Shown here: piece after piece, positions 1-8,126 of the stretch
Layout of the letters: each line of letters begins with the position of its first letter
How positions within the stretch are numbered: position 1 is the first letter of the stretch
Source of the DNA: Micromonospora echinaurantiaca
GTDB lineage: Bacteria > Actinomycetota > Actinomycetes > Mycobacteriales > Micromonosporaceae
NCBI RefSeq assembly: GCF_900090235.1
Contig: NZ_LT607750.1
Location: forward strand, 3,608,501 to 3,672,500
Length of the DNA stretch: 64,000 nt
Reading direction: 5' to 3'
The notes under the pieces: generated by a model
Database searches by the model: none
The model's input: only the letters and a program-made list of their open reading frames with translations
What the model was told of the DNA's origin: nothing
Made by a program: the position numbers and the translations under genes

Positions 1-436
1 AGCCTGGCTTGCGGCGGTCGACCGGGCTCGGACCGTATTGTGCCGCCCTTGAGCGCCCGCACTTGGGACCCGTCGATCACCGCCGGGACATGTCCAACTG
101 CCCGACGGCCCGGAGTCTGCCGACCAGCACCTCGTGCAGCCGCTGCCACACGCCGGCGTCATTCCAGTCCCCGCAGCCTGCGCCAGCAGGTCATCCCCGA
201 TCCGAACCCCCGTTCCTGGGGTAGGTACTCCCACGGGATTGCGGCGTGGAGCACGAACAGGATCCCGCACAACACTTTGCGGTCGCCCGGTGGTTTGCGG
301 CCTGGGTAGCGGCGCCCGACGTGGAGGTCGGGGTGGCAGCAGCGGCGCGATCTCGGCCCAGAGTTCGTCCGAGACGATCCACGGCGGCTACTAACCCACC
401 AGACCGGTCCGCGAGGTTAGAAGGCACGACATCCAT
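1..436 (-). pseudogene. IS5-family transposase relic
   Basis: The reverse strand encodes pieces of an IS5-type transposase in different frames: an N-terminal stretch reading like DELWAEIAPLLPP, then VLHAAIPWEYLPQERGFGSG and RRLRDWNDAGVWQRLHEVL, then MSRAVIDGSHVRALKGG-like residues ending at the window edge. The order fits the N-terminal half of the family. No single frame is open across it, so it is a decayed copy and its 3' end lies outside the window. Confidence 0.7.
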
Positions 437-1406
437 CGGGCGTCTTCGGACAGCATGAGATTAAATCGGTCCCGCAATCGATGACATGCGCACAGTTGGT
501 TTGTTGGCAATCGCCCGCTCGTCATCAGCTTTGGTAGCCTGCCGCTGCTGGCTCATGCCAACTGTATCACAGCGGCCCCGGCAAATCCTGAAACTGAACA
601 CGCGCAATGAAACTGGCGATCCGCGCAGTTCATTTCGACCGGTCAGGCAATAGTGGTGATTGAACTGGGCGACGATTTGCGCGGCCAAGTGGGTCACGCC
701 AGTGACTCTCCTGCACACTTGTGGCCAAGTGCAGAGTAGGCCTCGCCCCCCCCTCTCCGCGAGCCCGACAATGCCAGGCCTCGGTGTGCTGCTCGCCTCA
801 CATCCTTCAAAAAGGTATACGGAAGCCCGCTTGCTTGAGCGCGGTGGGGCGAGTCCGGGGGGTGACGTCGGCCCCACCGCGCAAACACTGATCTGAACCC
901 TGAGCATCCCAGATCAGCCGGCCAGGACTTGAACCTGTCCTGTTCGGACTCTACGAGGAAACGCCTTCAACCTGGCTTCAACTGGCCTACAATTTGAGGA
1001 TCGGCAGCTCGGGACGCCGAGGCCATACGGGCCCTGCCCTCCTTCGCCCCCGGCCAGGTAGCAGAGAAGGTAGATCGTTCACGCCTGGCGAGCGCTCACG
1101 CGCCGGCTCCTTTAGTGCGTTACATCGGTGGCCGACCCTGCAGCGAGCAGTCGTTGTACCGCTTGCGCACGGAGCGGGCGAGCACTTGATGAGACGCTTG
1201 CCTGCCGGTCCGCGACGGCTTCGCCGGGGATCCGGCTGGCGCCGGTCATCCTGAGCGCGTCACGATCCTCATCGAGGCTAAGCCAGGAATGCCAACCCGC
1301 CATCTGAAACTCGTACCTCTGACGGGTGGATCGGGCGGGTCCTCATCCCCGAGCCGGATGCGTTCGACTAGCTTCGTAAGTGGATTCGGCGAGCGGGGAG
1401 TCGAGC
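437..1406. other. no recognisable gene
   Basis: About 970 bases separate the IS5 relic from the GH15 gene. Several open frames exist on both strands (the longest is 148 codons on the reverse strand at 461-907), but none has a convincing ribosome-binding site, a recognisable motif, or the third-position G/C bias of neighbouring genes. The last part (about 1300-1406) is presumably the upstream region of the GH15 gene. Confidence 0.4.
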
Positions 1407-3242
1407 ATGCAAGAATACCCGCCAATTGAGGACCATGGCCTCATCGGCGATCTGCAGACTGCCGCTCTGGTTACGCGTGACGGCACGGTCGACTGGTTTT
1501 GCGCGCCTCGGTTCGACTCCCCCAGCATCTTCGGCGCCCTTCTAGACCGGCGGCGGGGTGGCTACTTCGCAATCGCCCCGGACGGCGTGCGATACGTCTG
1601 CAAGCAACTCTACCTTCCCGACACACCTATTTTGATCACGCGATTCATCAGTGCCGACGGTGTCGCGGAAATTACAGACTTCATGCCCGTCACTGGCGAA
1701 CAACCAACCGACCAACATCGCTTAGTGCGTATGGTGCGGATGATACGGGGCAGTATGCGCTTCAAGGTGGAGTGCCGCCCTAGGTTCAACTACGGCCGCG
1801 ACCACCACGACCTATCCATCCAGTACGAGGGCTACATCTTTCGTGGCCCGTCCCTGACCTTGACTCTCAACCCCATCCGGCGAGTCCGGCGGCTGATTCG
1901 CGGGCAAGAAATCGACAGTAGCGGCGGCGACCTCGTCGGGTTTATCACCCTTAATGAAGGGGATGTAGGCGGGGCGGTCCTAGAAACGGCCGCAACCCAT
2001 GCGCCACGGGTCATCCCGACTGAAGAGGCCGAGTTATTGTTTGAGCAAACTCGAGATTATTGGCGCCGCTGGCTCGACCGATCTCGGTACACCGGCCGGT
2101 GGCGGGAAATGGTCGAGCGCTCCGCCATTACTCTGAAGCTCATGACGTTTGCGCCCAGCGGCGCCATGATCGCTGCACCCACCACTGGCCTGCCCGAGGA
2201 GATCGGAGGCGGCCGAAACTGGGACTACCGCTATACCTGGATCCGTGACACGTCGTTCTCGGTACACGCCCTCCTTGGCCTTGGATTTACCGAAGAAGCT
2301 CGCCGGTACATGAACTGGCTAGACGAGCGCATCCGGGAAGCAGGCGAGAATGCGGTACCGCTCAAGATCATGTATCGCGTGGACGGCTCATCTGACCTCT
2401 ACGAAGAAGAGCTCTGCCACCTCGAAGGGTACCGAGGCTCCAGCCCTGTCCGTATCGGCAACGGCGCGGCCGACCAACTCCAGCTCGACATTCACGGTGA
2501 GGCCTTGGATGCGATGCACCTTGCCGATGAACAGGGCATCCGCACATCCCACCAGGTGTGGCGCAGTACAGTTCGGCTCGTTGACTGGCTTTGCGACAAC
2601 TGGGACCAACCCGACGCAGGCATATGGGAGAGCCGCAGCCATCCCCGCCACTACACCTATGGCCGCCTCATGTCTTGGGTAGCGCTGGATCGGGCGATCC
2701 GCCTCGCCGCTCGTCATGGCCGACCGGGTGCGGTGGACCGGTGGGCTCGCCATCGCAATAATATCTACGACCAGATAATGGCCAAAGGCTACCATCAGGG
2801 CCGCCGGTCATTTGTTCAAAGTTTTGGGGAGAATGTCCTCGACGCTTCACTGCTCATCATGCCATCGGTCGGTTTCGTAACGCCAAACGATCCGATGTGG
2901 CGATCTACACTGAATGCCATCGACCACGAACTTGTCTCGGACAGCCTCGTCCGTCGCTACAAACCTTCCGCCGCCCCTGACGGCCTCCCCGGCGACGAGG
3001 GAACCTTCAATATGTGCACCTTCTGGTATGTCGCAGCCCTCGCCTGCAGTGGCCGCCTAGAGGACGCACGTCTGACCTTCGAGAAAATGTTTACCTTCAG
3101 TAACCACCTGCGCCTTTATGCCGAGGAAATCTCGTCTACCGGCGAACAGGTTGGAAACTTTCCCCAGGCATTCAGCCATCTGTCCCTTATTACCTCAGCA
3201 GTGGTACTTAATGATCTGCTCGACGCGAGCCGTGAGAATTAG
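1407..3242 (+). CDS. glycoside hydrolase family 15 protein (glucoamylase/trehalase-like)
   Basis: A 611-residue cytoplasmic protein with no signal peptide. It opens with PPIEDHGLIGDLQTAALV and DGTVDWFCAPRFDSPS, the standard N-terminal beta-sandwich of bacterial GH15 proteins. The (alpha/alpha)6 catalytic part carries GGGRNWDYRYTWIRD near residue 267, EGYRGSSPVRIGN near 340 (likely general acid region) and GDEGTFNMCTFWYVAA near 529 (likely general base). GH15 enzymes hydrolyse alpha-glucosidic bonds; this cytoplasmic actinobacterial subgroup includes trehalases, so a role in trehalose or maltodextrin turnover is an inference. ATG 1407 is preferred over GTG 1380 because GCGGGGAG ends six bases before it. 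The gene is isolated between IS relics and full length. Confidence 0.9.
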   Translation: MQEYPPIEDHGLIGDLQTAALVTRDGTVDWFCAPRFDSPSIFGALLDRRRGGYFAIAPDGVRYVCKQLYLPDTPILITRFISADGVAEITDFMPVTGEQPTDQHRLVRMVRMIRGSMRFKVECRPRFNYGRDHHDLSIQYEGYIFRGPSLTLTLNPIRRVRRLIRGQEIDSSGGDLVGFITLNEGDVGGAVLETAATHAPRVIPTEEAELLFEQTRDYWRRWLDRSRYTGRWREMVERSAITLKLMTFAPSGAMIAAPTTGLPEEIGGGRNWDYRYTWIRDTSFSVHALLGLGFTEEARRYMNWLDERIREAGENAVPLKIMYRVDGSSDLYEEELCHLEGYRGSSPVRIGNGAADQLQLDIHGEALDAMHLADEQGIRTSHQVWRSTVRLVDWLCDNWDQPDAGIWESRSHPRHYTYGRLMSWVALDRAIRLAARHGRPGAVDRWARHRNNIYDQIMAKGYHQGRRSFVQSFGENVLDASLLIMPSVGFVTPNDPMWRSTLNAIDHELVSDSLVRRYKPSAAPDGLPGDEGTFNMCTFWYVAALACSGRLEDARLTFEKMFTFSNHLRLYAEEISSTGEQVGNFPQAFSHLSLITSAVVLNDLLDASREN

Positions 3243-3259
3243 CGCACCCCGGGGGTGCG
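3243..3259 (+). terminator. short GC-rich hairpin after the GH15 stop codon
   Basis: CGCACCC and GGGTGCG form a perfect 7-bp stem with a 3-base loop directly after the TAG stop. No T-run follows, which is common for actinobacterial terminators. Function is inferred from position. Confidence 0.5.
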
Positions 3260-3393
3260 TGGCACCGCTGCGGATAATTCCGAAGCGGCGAAGCGATGTC
3301 CCGCTGGCGACCTATTTGCGGCCTTTCTTGATTCTGCTGATGCCCTCAAGGATAGGCGCCTCCCGTCGTAGCTCGATGCTTGGAACAAAGATC

Positions 3394-3882
3394 TCAGCGA
3401 ATACATAGGCCCTTCAGGGCCGTTCTGTCGCTAACCAGGCCGAGCTGACGCTCACGTCCCAGCCAATCAGATTGGCTGCGTCTCCGCGGTCTACAATCCA
3501 CAGACAATCCGCTGCCACGCCAGACCCCCCGCCAAACGGATGCCATTTTCAAGACGCCGGTGTCATCGACGAACAGCACACCCTGTGGGTCACCAAGGTG
3601 CCCGATCAGGTGGTCCCGCACGGCATCACGGACCGCCACGACATCCCAGTCCGCCTACCGCAAAACCGCTGCATCCCCTCCGGCGACACCTCACCCGCAC
3701 GCTCGGCCAGGGCCCGGCCGTTCTTCCGCTACAGCCCCCGCCGCGAGCCCGCACAGGTAGTGCCGCCCCCGCGCCCGCGGCTCCGCCCGCCAAAAGAGGC
3801 CTCCATTCCGAGCCCGCAGCCGATCCATCTCGGCCGCCCATGCATCGGCCTCCGCCACAATCACAGCCGACATCATGCGCAA
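3394..3882 (-). pseudogene. IS701-family transposase relic
   Basis: On the reverse strand, ADAWAAEMDRLRARNGG followed by RAEPRARGRHYLCGLAA matches the conserved N-terminus of IS701-type transposases. In another frame, VRDHLIGHLGDPQGVLFVDD matches the region carrying the first catalytic Asp (family form GVLVVDETGFLK). The parts are in family order but out of frame, and the C-terminal half is missing. Confidence 0.7.
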
Positions 3883-3925
3883 CCGGCATCCATAACTGTC
3901 GTTGCATTACTAGGTCGACGCAGTA

Positions 3926-4190
3926 ATGAGGTATCCGGGGGGTGGCAAAAGCGGTGCCGTCGCCGACTTCAAGGAGGATCCTAGCGGCGGTCCCGACGCC
4001 GATGCCGGCATCGAGGGCAGGACCGTGGCTGGAGGGTGTGCATCGAGCATCCTTTCGACCTCGTCGGCGGCCTGGTCGTGTTGTCGCAGGATGTCGCGGA
4101 GGGAGTCGCCGGGGGCGGGCCGGGACCGTCTCCGCAGCCTGGGACGCCGGGGACGGTGACGGTCTGCTCGTCGGGGGCGGTCATGATTTA
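3926..4190 (-). pseudogene. IS110-family transposase relic
   Basis: A reverse-strand fragment begins DEQTVTVPG, the same junction seen in the fuller IS110 copy at 21926-23115. At nucleotide level it follows that copy through the region for the MPGIGVRTAA/EVGDGTAF segment, with frameshifts. Only the central part of the transposase survives. Confidence 0.6.
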
Positions 4191-4343
4191 CTCGACCCGT
4201 TGGGCGACCGAGATTCCCCCGACCTAGACACGATCAACAAAGGTAAGGGGGACATCGCCTTCGCCGATCTCGAAGCCGGGCGGCAAGTCGCAAACGCCGC
4301 CCGAACGACCGATTCGGCTACCGTTGTCCCACCACACAGGTGC

Positions 4344-5000
4344 TCAGAAGGGCTCCGGTCGGACGGCGAGCAGGTCGATAAGGAGTGATGCAAGCACCAG
4401 CGCGCCGAGAACGAGGTAGACGATACCGCTGATCATGGCAAGCGCCCGCGCATTCTTGCCTCGCCGGGCCAGGAGGCGTCCGACGAGCCCACCCAACAAT
4501 GCGTAGACGGTGTCGATGAGGAAGCCGACGACGACAAACGAGAGCCCGAGGACTAAAAGCTGTACGGCGGAGTGTCCGATAGTGGTGTCGACGAACTGAG
4601 GCAGGAACGCGATGAAGAAGATCACGATCTTCGGATTGGTGAGATTCACGACCATGGCGCGCCAGAAGTTCCGGCCGGTGGCCGTCACCGGCGGCGCGTC
4701 CGGCCCGTCCGCGCGGCGCAGTGCTCCCATGCCGAGGTAGACGAGGTAGCCGGCGCCCACCAGGCGGATGGTCACCAGCGCGGCCGGGAGGGCTACCACG
4801 ACCGCGCCAACACCGGTGACCGCGACGAGGGTGTGGACCGTCATTGAGACGGCCATCCCGGATGCCGCGACCACTCCCGCGCGCCGACCGTTCCGCAGCG
4901 CGACGGCGCCGAGGTAGACATGGTCAGCGCCGGGCACCACGGCGATCACGAAGGACGCCGCCAGGAATGCCCCGTAGGCCTCCATCGGAACGCCGAGCAT
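4344..5000 (-). CDS. LysE-family amino-acid exporter
   Basis: A 218-residue inner-membrane protein beginning MLGVPMEAYGAFLAASFV, then PGADHVYLGAVALRNG, equivalent to the LysE/RhtB hallmark PGP..l....g...G. About six hydrophobic segments follow, with FWRAMVVNLTNPKIVIFF, the conserved second-half motif. The family exports basic or neutral amino acids. The ATG at 5000 overlaps the azlD stop codon by one base (TGATG), so translation is probably coupled; upstream in-frame starts would extend into azlD and are disfavoured. It is the last gene of an azlC-azlD-lysE operon, an unusual combination of two exporter types in one transcript. Confidence 0.88.
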   Translation of the reverse strand: MLGVPMEAYGAFLAASFVIAVVPGADHVYLGAVALRNGRRAGVVAASGMAVSMTVHTLVAVTGVGAVVVALPAALVTIRLVGAGYLVYLGMGALRRADGPDAPPVTATGRNFWRAMVVNLTNPKIVIFFIAFLPQFVDTTIGHSAVQLLVLGLSFVVVGFLIDTVYALLGGLVGRLLARRGKNARALAMISGIVYLVLGALVLASLLIDLLAVRPEPF

Positions 5001-5308
5001 CAGAACAACCACCGCACGGCGACCGTGATGGCCAGGCACACGAGCACTGTCACCAGCTGCCCGGCATGCAGTCGCCACGCCACAGCGGCTCCGGTCAGGC
5101 CCGCGAGAATCGCCGGATCTAGGCCACGCCACTGTGCATCGACCACGACGGAGACCAGCATCCCGGCCAGAAGGGCCGCAGGCAGCGCCTCGATCACCGC
5201 TTCAACCTGCTCGGGGAACCGCCGCTCATACAGCAACACCGGCCCTACCGCCTTCACCCCGTAGTTGATGACGGCGAAGATCAGAACCGTGACCAGCATC
5301 GAACTCAT
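5000..5308 (-). CDS. azlD: AzlD family branched-chain amino-acid exporter subunit
   Basis: A 102-residue membrane protein with about four hydrophobic segments: MLVTVLIFAVINYGVKAVGP, RRFPEQVEAVIEALPAALLA and two C-terminal helices, the typical size and layout of AzlD. AzlD is the small partner of AzlC in export of branched-chain amino acids and analogues. Its ATG (5308) overlaps the azlC stop by four bases and its own stop overlaps the following lysE-type start by one base, so the three genes form a tightly coupled operon. Confidence 0.9.
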   Translation of the reverse strand: MSSMLVTVLIFAVINYGVKAVGPVLLYERRFPEQVEAVIEALPAALLAGMLVSVVVDAQWRGLDPAILAGLTGAAVAWRLHAGQLVTVLVCLAITVAVRWLF

Positions 5309-6006
5309 GCGCGCCTCCTCGTCTCACGCAATGCCAACAGGGAGGCAATGCCGGCGCACAGCAGCGCAATCCCCGGCGGGACGAACCAGCACATCATCGC
5401 GGCGATCAACGCCGCCAGAAACACGGTCGACCGATGCCTCGGCTCGTCCCGTAGCGAATCGAGCACGAAGACGAGGAAGAACGCCGGGAAGATCGTATCC
5501 AGCCCCAGTGCGTGAGCGAGGTCCGGTCCGGGCGTGAGATAAGCCCCGATCGCAGTGCCGGCGACCCACGCCGGCCACTGCATCAGCGACGCGGCGATCA
5601 TCAGCTCCCGATCCACCGATCCATCCGGGCGATGAGCCGCCGCCCACGAACCATCCACAACGGCCTGGGCGTGCACCGACCGCACCCACCGGCCACCAAT
5701 CAGCGAGCGCGACGCCGTGACAGCCATCGGAACGAACCGCAGATTGATCAGCGTCGCCGCCCCCAGCGCGGCCATGGTGCCACCTCCGCCACTGAATGCG
5801 ATCACCAGCGCGAACTGTGCCCCACCGGCGAACACGACCGCCGACATCAGCACCACAAGCCACGCCGGCCAGCCCTCCGTGACCGCAGCCGCACCGAAGC
5901 TGACCGCCAACGCAAATGCCGCCACAGCCAGGCCGGACCCAATGCGCACACCACCTCGCCAACCATGCGGCCGGCCCCGTTCGCGCACCCGCGCTTTCGC
6001 GCTCAT
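5305..6006 (-). CDS. azlC: AzlC family branched-chain amino-acid permease
   Basis: A 233-residue multi-spanning protein of normal AzlC length. It carries the FAGGAQFALVIAF segment (family: F.G..Q......), ATLINLRFVPMA, and a C-terminal run of short hydrophobic helices. With AzlD it forms an exporter for branched-chain amino acids. The ATG at 6006 has a strong GGAGGTG ribosome site four bases upstream. It is the first gene of the azlC-azlD-lysE operon, and the region upstream contains the four regularly spaced half-sites described separately. Confidence 0.9.
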   Translation of the reverse strand: MSAKARVRERGRPHGWRGGVRIGSGLAVAAFALAVSFGAAAVTEGWPAWLVVLMSAVVFAGGAQFALVIAFSGGGGTMAALGAATLINLRFVPMAVTASRSLIGGRWVRSVHAQAVVDGSWAAAHRPDGSVDRELMIAASLMQWPAWVAGTAIGAYLTPGPDLAHALGLDTIFPAFFLVFVLDSLRDEPRHRSTVFLAALIAAMMCWFVPPGIALLCAGIASLLALRETRRRA

Positions 6007-6038
6007 GACACCTCCGCCCGCCAGTCAAGACGAACCGA

Positions 6039-6105
6039 GTCACGCCTTGACGACCATCTACCCGTGACTGACTCTGTCACGCGACGATACCCTTTTATGC
6101 GTGAC
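6039..6105. promoter_or_regulatory. tandem operator: two copies of GTCACG-N18-CGTGAC upstream of azlC
   Basis: GTCACG starts at 6039 and 6076, and its reverse complement CGTGAC starts at 6063 and 6100. This gives two identical 30-bp palindromes, each GTCACG-N18-CGTGAC, offset by 37 bp. The inner pair also forms CGTGAC-N7-GTCACG. Start-to-start spacing is 24, 13, 24. The block lies 33-99 bp upstream of the azlC start and is likely the binding site of a dimeric or tetrameric regulator (an Lrp/AsnC-type protein would fit the exporter function). The regulator itself is not in the adjacent sequence. Confidence 0.65.
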
Positions 6106-6179
6106 ATCGCGAGAGCTTCGGAGCCGCCGCAGCGCGCTCACCTGAGGCAAGGCGGCCAGGCCGGGTTCGATCATGGATG

Positions 6180-6981
6180 CTGTATCGAAGTCCGGGGCCA
6201 GGACTTGAGCAGGTTTGAGGATCTTCGCGTGTCAGAGATCTAAATGTGGCGAGGTGGACCAACCAGAACCTGCACCCGAAGACCTCGTGGATAGCCAGCG
6301 GTGACGTGGCGGTTCGACCCGACCGACGGGCAGTGGCCGGCGTGCTGGAGCCGTTGCTACCGGCGCCGAAGCCGCCGGATCGACGGTCGTTGTGGAGTAG
6401 GCGGCAGTTGATTGACGGGATCCGGTGGCGGACCCGGGTGGATGCTCCGTGGCGGGAGGTGCCGCCCCGGTACGGGTCCTGGTCGGCGTGTATGCCCTGT
6501 TTTTAGTGGCGGCAGCTGCACCTGGCCTGCTAGCAAGGGCAGAAGCCGCTTTCACCGCGTTGACCGCCGGACAGCGCGCGGACAGCGCGCGGACAGCCCG
6601 CACTTTATCCTGGTGCTCGACGGCATCCCGGTGCCCCGGCTGGCCGCGGGCCGGCCTCGCACTCGCCCGGACCGGGTCCTGGCCGACAAGGCATACACGC
6701 TCGATCCAGCCGCCGCTACCTGCCGACGCGGTCGCTGCACCCATCCCATTCCGAGGCCGACCAGGACGCCAACCGGCGCAGACTCGGCTCAAAGGGCGGC
6801 CGATCACGACCTTCGACCCCGAGCGGTACAAGCAGCGCTATGCCCTGTAGTGCGGGATCAACCGCCTGAAGCGTAACCGTGCCGTCGCGACGCGCTCCTA
6901 CAAGCGCACCGTGCGTACGAAGTCACCGTGCTGATTGCCGTCATCAATGAGTGGGCTGTGAACCCAATTCGACACAAGCCC
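6180..6981 (+). pseudogene. decayed IS5-family element (same family as 19501-20543)
   Basis: The left end retains TGTATCGAAGTC, like the terminal repeat of the 19.5-kb element, and the right end TTCGACACAAGCCC resembles the other terminus. Between them are [38 protein letters not shown], later LADKAY- and [19 protein letters not shown] segments, and a C-terminal IAVINEW. Frames are broken repeatedly and the middle is deleted (about 800 bp against about 1040 bp). Confidence 0.7.
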
Positions 6982-6984
6982 CAG

Positions 6985-7170
6985 CCGACGAGGCAAGGCC
7001 GGAGGGAACGGGTTGGGCGAGCACGGCATGCATTCTGTGGACGGTCTGGGTCCGGGTGCGGACCAGGTCGTGGTGCTCAGTCAACGCTTGTAGAGCCGCG
7101 AGGGCATCATGCATGACAGCCCGGACAGGGCTGCTTGGCTCCGGCGAGGAGGGGCAGACCAACTTTGGAC
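6985..7170 (-). pseudogene. IS110-family transposase relic
   Basis: The reverse strand encodes ALTEHHDLVRTRTQTVHRMH followed by AVLAQPVPSGL, the linker helix typical of IS110 transposases (compare EYRDDLVRSRTQTVNRLHVL at 51.5 kb). Both ends of the gene are missing. Confidence 0.6.
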
Positions 7171-7589
7171 CAAACAGACCGCTCTCGAGCCACACTCGCC
7201 GGCGGCCGTGGCCGGGACGCAGACCGTTCGGCAGCCAGCCCCGTGGGCGGCAGGTGTAACCCGAGCATCCCAATCACCGCCTCGAAATCATGGCTGCAGA
7301 CCACGACCTCCACCAACGATCAAACAAGTTGGAGGCCTCTCTGTTGCCAACGCCTTGACACAGGGAGGCGCCGTCCGTCTTACCGTCCCCCGCTTTACAG
7401 GTTCAGTACTCGAGTGTCGGGAGCTGAGCCGACGGGGTTCAGGTGGTGAATCGCGTCCCGAGCGGCGACGCCCAGGCCCCGCTGCGGGTGTTGTAGAGCG
7501 GACCGGTGCCGCCGCTGAGCAACGTTCGAACGATGGCGGCGGCGCTGTGCCGGCACCGGCGCCGATGTGGCTCGGCCGGCTACGCCTTC
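7171..7589. other. no recognisable gene
   Basis: About 420 bases between the IS110 relic and the 3' end of the HxlR gene. No coding motif, tRNA or clear terminator stem was found on either strand. Confidence 0.3.
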
Positions 7590-8045
7590 TCATCGCGTGG
7601 GCCCGCGGCCGTCTTCGATGTCGACGTCGGTGGCGTGGAGTGGTTCGCCGCACTCGGCGCAGCGGACCTCGGCGCGCGTGAGCGCGCCGCACGTACGGTG
7701 GTAAAGCAACGCGGGCGGCCCGGCCGATCCCGCCGTCCAGCGGTCGCCCCATGCAACCGCGACCAACAGCACCGCGCAGAGCTCAAAGCCCTTGTCGGTA
7801 AGCAGGTACTCATAGCGAGGCGGTCGATCCGAGTACGATCGCCGCCGGAGTACTTGCTGGTCCACGAGCCGGCCGAGCCGTTCGGCGAGCACCTTGCGGG
7901 ATACGCCGAGGTCACGCTGAAGGCCCTCGAAGCGGGTGACCCCGGTGAAGACATCGCGCAAGATCAGGGCCGTCCAAGGCTCGCCGAGCAGATCGAAGGT
8001 ACGCGCGATCGAGCAGGAGATCTCGGCGAAATTCGTCCTCTGCAT
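7590..8045 (-). CDS. HxlR-family transcriptional regulator
   Basis: A 151-residue protein starting MQRTNFAEISCSIARTFDLL, then GEPWTALILRDVFTGVTRFEGLQ and LGVSRKVLAERLGRLVDQQVL, the winged-helix core of HxlR (MarR-like) proteins. The C-terminal tail has paired cysteines (CGALTR....CAECGEPL) that could form a small zinc ribbon, as in many actinobacterial members. ATG 8045 has AGGTGG five bases upstream; GTG 8054 is an alternative. It is transcribed divergently from the MFS exporter at 8127 and is its likely repressor. The effector is unknown. Confidence 0.88.
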   Translation of the reverse strand: MQRTNFAEISCSIARTFDLLGEPWTALILRDVFTGVTRFEGLQRDLGVSRKVLAERLGRLVDQQVLRRRSYSDRPPRYEYLLTDKGFELCAVLLVAVAWGDRWTAGSAGPPALLYHRTCGALTRAEVRCAECGEPLHATDVDIEDGRGPTR

Positions 8046-8126
8046 GCCAACCACCTACCAGTTTCTTTAAGGGACGGACCATGGTACGGTCAGTTCTCTG
8101 AAGAGACTAACAAGGTAGGAGGACCG
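8046..8126. promoter_or_regulatory. divergent promoter region between HxlR regulator and MFS exporter
   Basis: Two related 17-bp segments begin CAGTT and end GAC at 8059-8075 and 8091-8107, 32 bp apart (about three helical turns). Between them, GACC...GGTC half-sites flank an ATGGTAC core. HxlR proteins often bind two spaced sites in such divergent regions. AGGAGGA at 8117-8123 is the exporter ribosome site. Confidence 0.45.

Noticed and set aside
461..907. 148-codon reverse-strand ORF
   Set aside because: No ribosome site, no recognisable motif and composition unlike neighbouring genes; treated as non-coding.
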